Assembly: GCA_905147135.1 (NCBI GenBank)
Contig: LR990060.1
Coordinates: 5,844,001 to 5,908,000, forward strand
Reading direction: 5' to 3'
From: Blastobasis lacticolella
Lineage: Eukaryota > Arthropoda > Insecta > Lepidoptera > Blastobasidae
DNA: 64,000 nt
Shown: positions 9,640 through 21,400 of the stretch, piece after piece
Position numbering within the stretch: position 1 is the first letter of the stretch
How the letters are laid out: every line of letters begins with the position of its first letter
The notes under the pieces: generated by a model
What the model was told of the DNA's origin: nothing
What the model saw: the letters and a program-made list of their open reading frames with translations, nothing else
Databases searched by the model: none
Position numbers and translations under genes: made by a program

Positions 9640-12318
9640 ACTAGAGCGTGACAAGAGAGTTCATAAATAAAACAACAAAAATCATATCCATTCCTTTACA
9701 AAAAATAAGTCTAGAAAATAAAATGCCATACAAAATGGTGGGCGGTAGATACAACGCCTTAAGGATGTAAATGTCAGTGTGTAAAACTTTATTACAAACT
9801 AAATTCTGTGGTAATAATATGGTAGGTAAGCCAGATTTCCAGAAATAGGTATACTATTCACACCCTTCCATATCATTTTATTATAATAGGTGATAATATA
9901 CATAAGTAATTACAATATAATTATATTACAATAGGTGATATATAAGTAATTAAATAGCTATCACATTCTAGGCATGAATAATACTATGAAAAACCTGTAT
10001 TTAAAAGGATATAAACATTTATTTATTACCTGGCTCACCTAACTCTAGAAAACTCTCGAACAAGACAATATTTATTGAAAACAAAAACCTCGTAACAAAC
10101 ATTCAGCTGAATTAAATATAATTAGGACAGAACACCATAGAAAATAATTATAGAGAAATAGACACTGCAAAAGAAAACATGATATAAATTTATATTTCGC
10201 TTACAAGTAACTTTATAAAAATGTAATATAAATACGCTATACAAAACTTAAAGTGAAACTATTATTAAATGTACACTAAAATAAACTAAATTATGTAAAT
10301 CTGTTAACCAAATCTGACTGTACTAAAAATAACTCAATAGAAATTGACAAAAAAAAAATATTATTGACACAATTCTCTATCGAAATGGTGACATTGTTCT
10401 TTTAAACAGATATTAAATTTAATAAACACATTATTAACATTAATCAACTCTGCAATATTTTATTAAGAAATTACTAAAGGCTACAATGGATTCTGTGTAT
10501 TTTATGTAATAATTTTACATAATTAACGAATTACCTGATTGAGAATTTATATATGAAAATAGGTACAATGCAATCATTCAGATTAGTAATGCAATAATTT
10601 CACTCCTTTTAGGGATTTGATGGGTACTAATCGTTTGCAATTTTTAATACAATATGAACAACAGACAAACAAATTGATAAATTCAAATCATCAATATTTT
10701 ATTTTTAATCTGCATCCTTTGAATTACCAATTAAATAGCTTTATATTAAATTGTAACTAAACTATTTTCGGTGTTTAGATTAAACATTTCATAACTAATA
10801 ATAACTAAGTTTGTACTTTGTTTAATAATTATAAATACACACAAATACATAATTATAGAAACGAAAAACACACAACACTGACCAGGGATGTAGGCGAAAG
10901 TTTAAAACAGAACTTTAATATAAAGTTCTGCTATGAGCTTAAATGCTTTACTACACTCATTGGCAAAAATAACTACTCGCTTATTTAAACGACGATATTT
11001 CATAAACTGGTAAATATAGCTTCATGGAACAAAAACTATTTTAATAGATGTGTACTTTGATTAAATACACTTCGATGTCGTTTCATACAGCTATTATTTG
11101 TTTAGGCAATATCGTTGTCTACGCAAGTGACTAGATATTTTTGTTCATGAGTGTATATATATTTTAGGATTAGAAAATTTTTCATTTTCAAGGACAAAGG
11201 TTTTTAAAAAAATATGATGTAGGCTCAAATTACTTAACTAACTATAGCTGAATTTTGTTAAATTTAAAGATAAGTTCCATTATTGACATTGATAACGGTA
11301 AATATGACTGTTTATTTGTCATTTATTTGTAAATTATGCTTGAAAAAAAAATTGTATCAGAAAAAAATTATTACGCTGTTTCTCAAGCTTGAGTCTTTAC
11401 ATGACACATTTCATTTGGACCGAATTAGTTAGTCATACATTTTAATTATCTACTTAACCTTCCATACACACACAAATCTTAAATACCCTTACCTAGACTT
11501 AAATTACACTTAGCCTAAATCACACAGCTGTTAATTTATACAACTAACTTAGGAAACTGTACAAATTGTTGGCCGAAAGTACTTTCAAATCTTCTTTAAG
11601 CGTTAAATCCAAATTACCTACTTCATTGGTAATTCAATATTTATCTCTGTAGTATTATTGTCCAAATAAGAATTTCTAGTCTGAGTAGGTATATTGAAAG
11701 CTGTGATTACCAAACACCCTAATTCAGGCACCTATATAAAGGAGGCAGTGTTACCAGTGTCCGATTTTTAAAAGTAACACAAGCCAGCTCAAAAAGTAAC
11801 ATTTTCACGAGAAAAGTAACATTTTCTTATTTTATATTTTTATAGTTACTGTTCTGGTTATATTACTTTTTGAGCTGCCTTGTGTTCCTTTTAAATATCA
11901 TCATCACAGCCCATAACAGTCCACTGCAGGACTTCGGGCCTCTCCCACGAAAGGGGAGGTTATTGCCATAATCTCCACGCTTGGCAGGCGGGTTGGAGAT
12001 TGCAGTGCAGTTGATGTAAATCTACCCAGAAAGAAGCTGCTGCCCACCTTTCGGATTTGTCCCTTAGTCGCCTCTTACGACACCCACGGGAAGAGATGGG
12101 GTGACATGCCAACATATGGAGCTTCCTGTATCTAGGTGTCTGAATTAGGGTGTGTGATCGCAGCTTAAATTTGTGTCCGGGTACGCTTACCCAGTAAGTA
12201 CCCCGGGTACTCCCAGTAGCTCATTCAAATGTGCCAGAAAGGTAGGCAGTGATAGTTTATATTAGCTGATGACTTCAAACATCGATGTAATTACTTTATG
12301 AGTAGACCCCAAATGTAG
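9640..12318 (-). other. Probable 3' UTR of the long-C-terminus Myb transcript
   Basis: Begins right after the stop codon at 12319. It is mostly unique, AT-rich and free of coding signal, apart from a nested transposon at 11715-12152. Minus-strand AATAAA signals occur at 9788-9793 and near 10018. The exact end is not decidable from sequence alone. Confidence 0.45.
11715..12152. mobile_element. Nested inverted-repeat element in the Myb 3' UTR
   Basis: The outer ends CACCCTAATTCAGGCACCTA and (reverse) CTAGGTGTCTGAATTAGGGTG are inverted repeats. Inside lie a smaller palindromic MITE (11763-11899, arms around AAAAGTAACACAAGCCAGC) and a family A repeat (about 11905-12118). Confidence 0.7.
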
Positions 12319-12438
12319 CTAGAAGTTCAAAGACCTAGGCTTCAAGGCTGTTTTGTTCCTGAGGTACTGGTGAGCCAGCAGAGTGAGGTCAAGTTGGTCC
12401 TGGGTCTTGCCGCAAGCAAATATTTCCCATTTGTTGTC
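12319..12438 (-). CDS. Myb: Myb exon 16, conserved C-terminus (stop at 12319)
   Basis: The acceptor is TTTCCATTTGCAG, phase 0; 39 residues and TAG. DNKWEIFACGKTQDQLDLTL then AHQYLRNK matches the conserved extreme C-terminal motif of animal A/B-Myb proteins (W-x-x-x-A-C-G-x-T-x-D-Q-L pattern). This recognition ties the exon to Myb despite the 4.5-kb gap from exon 14. Confidence 0.82.
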   Translation of the reverse strand, partial: DNKWEIFACGKTQDQLDLTLLAHQYLRNKTALKPRSLNF

Positions 12439-15400
12439 CTGCAAATGGAAATTCATTGACATATTTTTTATACGCAAAGTAGATGATAAAGAATTTATGA
12501 AAAAAAAATCGTTTAAGTATATATTTCTAATTCGCAAAGTATATGGAGTAGTGAAGTTCCTACGGATAAACTGACTACCAGCGCATTTACAGCCATGAGG
12601 CATTTCTTGTTAGTCCTTGTTAGTCACAGTGACAACGCAGCTGCGTTCTGCGTTTTTGTCTGCAACCTCAATGTATGAATCGTAGATGTTATGGGCGACA
12701 GTTACCGCTTACCATTAGGTGGGCTGTCTGCTCGTTTGTCACTCAGTAGAATAAAAAGAAAATCTCCCATTGGAATTCGGTAAGTGAATATTTATCTTGC
12801 AAAATTTGATTACAGACATATACAAAGCTTGTAAAGAGTAAGTAGTAATGCCTATAGCCTAAAAAACAACAGAACCCATAACTCTCATCATAATTAAAAT
12901 GATTATACATACATCATACGTGCTATTCAGACTGCTCAGGTTCGTGTAGGTCGGGTGGTCGTCACTGGACATTGGCTCGTCTTTGTCGAACCGTATCGAC
13001 CTCACTGCAGACTTTTTCACCAACACCTGTTCGCCAGAAGACCGGCTTACCTGTTGGCGGGGGAAAGAGAATGGCTGTCATGAGATCGACCCAAACAATG
13101 GCTTGATAAATCATCTTAGCGACAATATCCCGATTGTTTTTCTCGCACGCTTCAGGCGACTGAACGTGTAACAATGCTCCAATCTGAGGTTCACTTACTA
13201 ATAGTACACTACACTTCCTCTGCTAACTCAAATACCAGAGAGGCTACAGCAGTGCTAAGTATCGTAGAGCGCGTATTACATGGACCAGCCAGATGAGTCG
13301 TGCGCACACGCGTAGCGCCAATTTCGACCGAATTGTTGAGTCGGTCGTAGCAAAACTCGTCTCAGAGGTCAGATGGCAGTCGCTCCTATGTAATGAAGTA
13401 CCCGATCTGCCAAATCCTGGGTCGTAGTCAACCGGACCCCGGGCCCTCGAGCGCGAAAGCACAACCGGGACATTAACGAAAAGATAATTATTTATTTAAA
13501 AGTTAAAACTGTACAGGTCATTCGAGTTTCTTACCACGCATTTGATGCATGAACTACGGCGTCGAAATATTGGACTAAATACTCGTAGACGCGTAGTATG
13601 CGATAAGAATCCCAGCGAATACTTACTTTTAAAATACAATAGAAACTATTCATGTACCACATGCCCACTCTGGTCAGGTTCCCCAGTTAATAGCGTCACG
13701 CGGAGGTCAGGCGGCAGTCGCTCTATTGTAATTACCTGATCTACCAAAACCTGGATTGAACCTGGCAGACCCCGGTCAAGGCTCCCCCTCGCGAGCAAGA
13801 GAACAACCGGGATATTGACGTCAAGATGATTATTTTATTGAATAGAACGCCTGACCTAACTCAACACTCATTGAGGGTGTTATGATTTCAAAGATCCGCC
13901 AGAAGACGCTAGGCTACTGACGCGTAAGAACTGCTGTCTTTATTGTCCATTCTTGGTTTTGACAGCAGACCTCAAACTAGTAACAGACGCTACGATGGCT
14001 GGAGCCGACCAACCGTTAGTTGCAGTCGATACTAATCCTTACGATGTACAAAATTAAGTTGCTTTTGGAATAATTCAGATGCGCAGGTGAGCCGACCTTT
14101 GTCGGACGCCCGACCACGGCCCCCGCACCCAAAGTCGACTTAATTTTATACTGTGTAATGATTAGCATCGACTTCAACTGACGGTTGGTCGTCTCCAGTC
14201 AAGACGGAATGTCTGTTACTAGTTTTGTCTCAGTAGCGCCATCTGGTGGCTTTTTCTCAGGTCAGAAACAACAAAAACGACGAAAGAAACTCCGTTTTTT
14301 TAATCGTTTGGAAACCCTCATATAATACGTTTGCCTTAACTTGTCTTATAGGTGCGTCTTTCGCTGTCACAATATACTGATAATATTACATAAATTCAGT
14401 TGTAAAACAAGTATTTATAGACCTAAAGATAATAGAAATAAGATTCGATATTCCCGTTATCACCTAACAACAAACAACCTATATTTTACACACTCGTGCT
14501 AAGTTGAGACAAGTGTGAAAAAGATGTGTAGCTTTGGTGGACAACGGAAATGATCGGACTAATTAGCTAATTAGGATAGTTCTTTCGTTTCAGCATTGTT
14601 ACCTCGTTTAAAGAGTATTTTCTTCATAAACAGACTAAAAAAACTAATCAACTAAGCTCTTCTATCAAAATATTGCCGCGCTATTGGACAGACAACAGCT
14701 GTATGTTGACAGATTCGTTCTGGCCAATGACAGGGCTTTATTTTGTCAGCAGTAACCAGAAAACTCTATTGACTTGATGAATTAAGTAGACATCATTCAC
14801 ACAGCTACTAAATAAACGTGCTCAATATTGCTTGGTACTTGAATGAAATGATGAATTTTAATTTCTGTTGAGGGTCTGGGTGTTCTATGTATAATAAGTA
14901 TGTATTTAAAAGTATATAAGTAGTTTATCCGTTATCTAGCACCCATCACACAAGCTTTGCTTAGTTTGGGGCTAGATAGCGCTGTGTGAATTTGTCCACG
15001 ATTATTTATTTATTTATTTATTATTGAATAAAGCTCATCTGCGGTTATGCATTTTGTTACACAAAACCTAGATGTGTGAATCGGAAATGACGAGGGCGAC
15101 AGTTACCACTTCCTTCGTTTCGTCTCCTCAGAGTGAATAGTTTAATAACTGTGTATTCAATAAAATTTAGTTTTTGATACTGGTCATATAATACGGCTCG
15201 TAACAAAAAATTTACGCTTTATTTATATTATTCAATACATAATCAATAAACCATTCATTATCAATTTAATCATGAATTTGTATTGAGTTATCCATACAAA
15301 CTCCATAAAGGATTTCAGTTTTGTGCAAGTTAATAAATTAATTTCACATTTGTTGCGAACCGTACAGGAGTGACGTCGGAAAAGAAAAAAAAATCAACAG

Positions 15401-18400
15401 AATACCTTGGAAAACACATTTATTGAAATAAAAAAATGACATCGGGTCAGTTGGATTGGATCACAAACAATATTGACAGTTACTACACTACTCGCTACTA
15501 ATATAAAAGTAAAAAAAAAACACATTGCTCATACAAAAAAAACTACCGTACTAAAATACAAAATAGTAATGCTACTACACTACAAGAAATAAATTAAAAC
15601 AATTTTTAAACATAAATAGTAACAAAAAACAATCACTATAACAAGAGATAAATAAATAAGCTTTTTTCATTAAAAATAAAAATAATGTAGATTCAACACT
15701 GGCCTGTCAATATTGTGAAAGGATGGGACCAGGATAAGGAAAGCAGAAACAAGGGAAAAGGTATTGGTATAATGTCATTTATTTATTTCAAATAAAGTAT
15801 TTATAACCTTAAGTATAGCTGCCGATTTAAATCATTAAAATTGATATAGCTTTAACAAATAAGTGATACAAAATAAATAAGTTTAGTTCAAAATTCGATC
15901 AAAATATTCCACAACCAACGCGTTACTGTGGTGCAACTATCATATCGAGATTGATTAAATTAAATACAAAAAAAGAGTTAATATTTTTAGGCAAAATTAC
16001 AAAGCAACGAAATTATATTATTATTAGAACGTCTAAATAAATAAATACAGGACAGGATAGGGGCCTAACAAGGATTTAGTTAGTATTTTTTATTTTATCT
16101 TAGGCAAAGGAAAGTCATCCTATACAGCCAGCTAAAATACTGCAAAACGCATTCTATTCCCCCGTTTTTGTACTTGTTTCTTGTTACTAAGCTAGAACAA
16201 GCTACGACCTAGAATCTAGAAATTAATACTCAGGCAAAACCTTATATCGACAATAATAACACTAGAAATTTGGTGCATGGTAAACTGAGGTATATTCTCT
16301 TTCTAAAATTAAACCCTAGATTAGTTTTAAACGCTAACTTTAAACCCAATATATTAATTAATTGATTCAACACGAATTTATTCATTTGATGAAACTTTCA
16401 TCTTTGGTAGCTTATCTACTATCGTTAAACGTAATCATTAGTTTGGTGCGCTTATAAACTAGTTTCTATTTTATTTTTAAAAACCTAACCACGACGATAT
16501 ATGAAACAATATTTTATTTTATTTTTAAATTAATTTGTCGTCTTATCCCTTTGACACTAGTCTTGCTAATACTACCTCACTCTTATGGGCAATACGAATA
16601 CCTTTAGGCTTACAACGTAACTCTTGTTGTTAACAATTCTCAGATTTCAATGATTGAAATTTTTGCTTTTGCGATTCTGTATCATCGATTGCATGGGTTC
16701 AGTTGCTAACAAAGTTCCTTTGCTGACTAAAACTATTAAAATGGTCATACGTGATCGCAAAAATAACAATTTAAATCATTGAAATCAGAGAATTGTTGGC
16801 AACAGCGTTAGCCTACTATTCCGAGCTAAGAAAAATAAATTACAACGATCTACGGGTCTACCGTCACATTGTAGTTAAATATCACCGAAAACGCAAATAA
16901 ACACTAAATAAAACCATTTTGTAAATTCTTTCCAACGCCTACTCTATACAACGTTAATATAAACGATTTATATTCATTTCAGGGGCTATTTTTGAATAGC
17001 TAGCCTCAATTCGAACGGCTTTCAATTTTGATTTTCGGATTTAAAAATTCGATATTTTGATGCATGATGCTGATATTCCCTTTTTTTTAACCGTAAACTT
17101 TCAATGTTGCCAACGTGATTTAAAAAAATTGAATTTTTCATGCTCAAAAACAATATTGAAAGCCGTTCGAATCGAGGCGAGCGATTCAAACATATAGCCT
17201 AAGAAATGCTTTAGTCACAGTCACATTTAGGCTGATATCACACGAATGTAATTTTGTGAGTTTGTGAGCGACTGAATTGTAGTCGGTTTTAATTATTCCG
17301 GTTATGGTTATTACAAGTTTTAGAGTTTACCACGAAAACATCTAATTTTATAACAACTAAGTTATGTATACACACGTGTTACAAATAAATGACTTTGTAC
17401 TGTGAATAGACATACAGACGCGGTGTGGGACTTAGTTTTACAATATATAGTAATAAATATTAAGCTAAATTATGCGACCGAAATTCCGCCGGATTCAACT
17501 CACAAAATTAACCCATGTGACCGTCAGCCTTAGAAAAAAATCCTAATCATTCCGCGTAATTATTGGCAAAAACGTAATAATCATTCGGGAATAACGCTTC
17601 ATCGTTTTGCTCCGAATTTTTGCTCTCGAATTGCCACCATTGGTTCTCCTTTTCCACTTCTTGACAATTTTTTGTGGTATTCATAATTTTATTCGTCAAA
17701 ATCTCGTCAATTTTCGACGTTGACGGTTTCTGGTTCGTAACTTTGTATATGTGGTCTGCTAATGCGTTAGCTAGAACCTCTTTCGGCGCTATCAGACTAT
17801 TACTATCACAAGCGAAGACGTTCTCACTAGCTATAGTTCGCAACCTATCCGCGTTTAGCCTAGCGAAACTCCTAGGCGACTCTACATTTGTTATATCTTT
17901 AAATACGTTTTGATAGTTAGGTTCGTAGATTTCGTATACAGGAGCGGGGTTAGGATTAGTATGGACTGAGGACCTGTGTTGTACCTTGGTTTTCTCACTG
18001 ATGATGCTTTCAATGTCTAGGTCTTCTAGTTTGCTGGTCTCCGGTGTGTTTTCGACACTCATCAGGCTGTGAAGGCTTGTAGACTCTTCTAGAAGGGAGT
18101 TCTTGACTATCGATGGCGGTGAGAATAATACTGAACTGTCGCCGGCTAGCGTTTTGCTCTGTAACAAGGAGATGGTTGTGGTTAGGGTTTTTTGAAGATG
18201 TTTGTAGGGGAATTTCGGATTAGTTTTGGGTATTTTGACTTTTTTATGTTGAAACGAAAAAAAGGGGTGGTAAGTTTGACGTGTCTGTGAATCAGTGTAT
18301 CTGGGTCTCTATATCATAAAGAGAGGGCATTTTTTGAATTCATGTGTATTAGGAGGGAAAATGTAGAGACAATTTGTTTCGGGAAACACTGCGATCACTT

Positions 18401-21400
18401 AAATATCCCATATGAAATATATAGTGAGCATTGGAAGAAGCTTATCAAAAAGTTAATGATGAGAATCAGCTTATGCTGAGCTTAGGTCTTTTGGCATCGC
18501 ATTGGTTCATGATTTATTGTATTTGTGTGTTTGTAACTACTTTGTTTTAGTTTAGCATTGAAGTGTTCTAAAATTACCTTAATATGTAAACGCTTATGGA
18601 TTTTTGTGATGTCAAAATAAATCATGACCATGTCTATGTCTTATCAACCAGACTGTCTCTGAATAAACACTCACCGGCGTCTCAACAATGAAGCTGACAT
18701 CGTCTGGCACCAAGGCGAGTCTTTCATCTCTTCGATGCGAAAGAGGGGTCGAAGTTAAACCCCCCAAGACCTAGCTAAGGCCTTTTGACCCCCTTTTAAA
18801 ACCCTGAGCCCCCTTTTGAGGCCCCCGAACCCGTAAAACAGTACCAAAAACACTCACCGGCGTCTCAACAATGAAGCTGACATCGTCTGGCACCAATGCG
18901 AGTCTCTCGTCCCATCGATGCGAGTGGGGCGTCGAAGTTACATCCCTCAAACCCTAGCTAAGGCCTTCCTACCCCCCTTACGAGAGTTTGAGTCCCCTTT
19001 TGAAGCCCTGATCCCCCTTTGGAGGCCCTGAGCCCCCTTTTGAGGCCCCCGAACCCGTCAAACAGTACCAAAAACACTCACCGGCGTCTCAACAATGAAG
19101 CTGACATCGTCTGGCACCAATGCGAGTCTCTCGTCCCTTCGATGCGAGTGGGGGGTCGAAGTTGCGGCCCCCCAAGCGGCCGCTAAGGCCTTTCTAGCCC
19201 TTTTGTGAGGCCCCAAGGCTGAAGCTAGGGGGGCGTTCTCCTTTCCTTGGGAAGTTCCGTCGGGCCGTTTCAGACTGCCTATGCCGGAGTCGTTTGTCTG
19301 AAAGGGAAATGGGGATATTTACAAGTTTTCATTTTACTTGCACTGTTCGTTTGTAAATTATCCGTCAAAATTATCAAACCATTTCTCGAGAATTTGTTAG
19401 TACGCTTTCATTGCAAATGTTATCGGGTTTATTATCACGGTTAGTATTATTTTTACCTCGATATTTCAAAGCGGTTACATGCGTCATGGTCACGAGTAGA
19501 CTCTACTAATAATACTAACCGGGGTAATACACCCAATAACATGTTCGAATCATCATCACAGCCCGTAACAGTCCACTGCAGGACTTAGGGCCTCTACCAC
19601 GAAAGGGGAGGTTATTGCCATAATCTCCACGCCTGGCAGGTGGGTTGGAGATCGCTGTGCTTAAATATAACAATGGAAAATGCTGCTGCCCATTTTCCAG
19701 ACTACGGAGACTTTGATCTTTTGCCTCGAAAACATTAGTCGCCTTGTACGACTCCCATGAGCGTAAGGGGTTGGTGCTATTCTACTCTGCCGGACACCAC
19801 ACGGCCAATGTGCGAATAACGTGTAGTAAATAACCACGAAAGTCTTAATTATCCTTATCCGATTGAGCTGAAATTTAGTATACCTATGTAACTTAGATGA
19901 CAATGTTTTAACATGTTACCATGGAGCTAGTCTGCTGCCATTATCATTGTCTAACTCAATAGTCGGAAGGTGGTCATTCGAACTAATCAACGCATACAAC
20001 CCCATAGTATTTGGGCTCTTTGGAATAGTCTTGATGAGTAGATACTTTAAAGCGCAATAAGCCGTTGTTACTTATTATGTTACCTTGAAGAAAACAACAG
20101 ACCTAAGTGCATGGCAGTTGTTATGTTACGGGCGACATGTACCGGTTACCATCAGGTGGGTTAGAACTCGTCTAATCTAAAATGACGCGCCCCACTATCG
20201 CATTAACGCACACAAGCACAAATGCCGTTGTAATTGGTCATTCAGTTGCCGGTGAGACACCAACGTAGGAGCTCGCGTCGTTTGATTGGAGCAGTCGACG
20301 CTCCCACACAGATGAAGTGTCGTTATTAATATTTGCACTCACACATCGAAATCAACTAACTAAGGAGTGGGGCGCGTCATTTTAGACTAGACGAGCTCTA
20401 CCTACTTAGTAAAAAAAGCAAAAAAAGTACCTGTTGCACATTTCCCTCCTGTTCAGCAGCTGATGACAGCATCGAGTCGTTCAGTTGCACCGTGCTATCC
20501 GACTCCTCGCGTTTTATCATTTCCGTTATATCCTCGACTAGTAACCCTGGGCTTGAAGGCTCGTATCGCATACCGGATTTCTTTGATATCTCTGCCATTG
20601 CTAGCTTGAATGGGGTTGGGGTTCTGTAAAGAAGAGATATACATACTTATAGAATATTCATTTCCTATTTATATTTATTTGCCTTTTACATTTGTTTACA
20701 ACCATAATTGATAAGAATCATCATCATTGGCCTTAGTGTACATGTAAATAGTACTAAAAAAGGAGACCATTCATTCACCAGTCAATACTAAAAGTATAAT
20801 TTGTTGAAAGTGAAATTATGGTAGCAATTTCGACAGCATGCATTCTAGATTCCGGATTACTATCTTGCATTCTGGATTGTTTTCTTTCGGAGAATTAAGC
20901 TATATGGCAATCACTAAGTTTTTCTTGAAACCTTAAAATCTAGCTATTGCTATTGAATTCTAGATTTTCAATCTTCAATACCAACTCTAGTAATGGTCTC
21001 CACGTGGCTGAGGTAATAAAAATGTTGTATCTATAGAAATGAAGTATGAAACTGTGCTTTCAAACTAATTACGCTTCAGGCCAGCACTAATTATGGAAGG
21101 ATTTATCCTTTGATATCCATTATTTAATGTTTCATCTTCAAATTCGTATTTATTAAAAATTATATTTTTTTCTATGTTTTAGCAGTAAATTAACCTTTTT
21201 TCCTACATTTTCGGAACTTTTTAAATGACGTCTTTGCTCTGAAATATTTTGTCTGAATAAGTAATTATGGCAAACCTTTTTCCTACATTTTCGACACTTT
21301 TTCGATGACATATTTGCTCTAACTTTGCTCCGAAATATTTTGTCCAAACGAGTAATTATGGTAAACGGTAAGTGGTAAGTATACAAAAAAGAATCATATT

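Larger units (their letters stand above)
15405..17546 (-). other. Myb: Probable 3' UTR of the exon-14-terminated Myb transcript
   Basis: Starts right after the TGA at 17547. About 2.1 kb of AT-rich sequence without introns or coding signal, with a minus-strand AATAAA at 15419-15424 followed by a T/G-rich stretch. Two MITE-like inverted repeats lie inside (16623-16806 and 16983-17202). The presence of a second such block after exon 16 supports two alternative ends. Confidence 0.5.
18668..19240 (-). repeat. Tandem array of exon 13 end plus intron start
   Basis: Three units share exon end, donor and the first ~50 nt of intron; donors are spaced 183 and 224 bp apart. Between them lie GGGCCTCAAAAGGGGGCTCA-like units of about 20 bp that themselves resemble the exon stretch coding GPHKRARKAL, so the array seems to have grown by slippage or unequal exchange. 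Confidence 0.85.

Noticed and set aside
17674..17913. A 79-codon plus-strand open frame
   Set aside because: It is antisense to the coding part of Myb exon 14.
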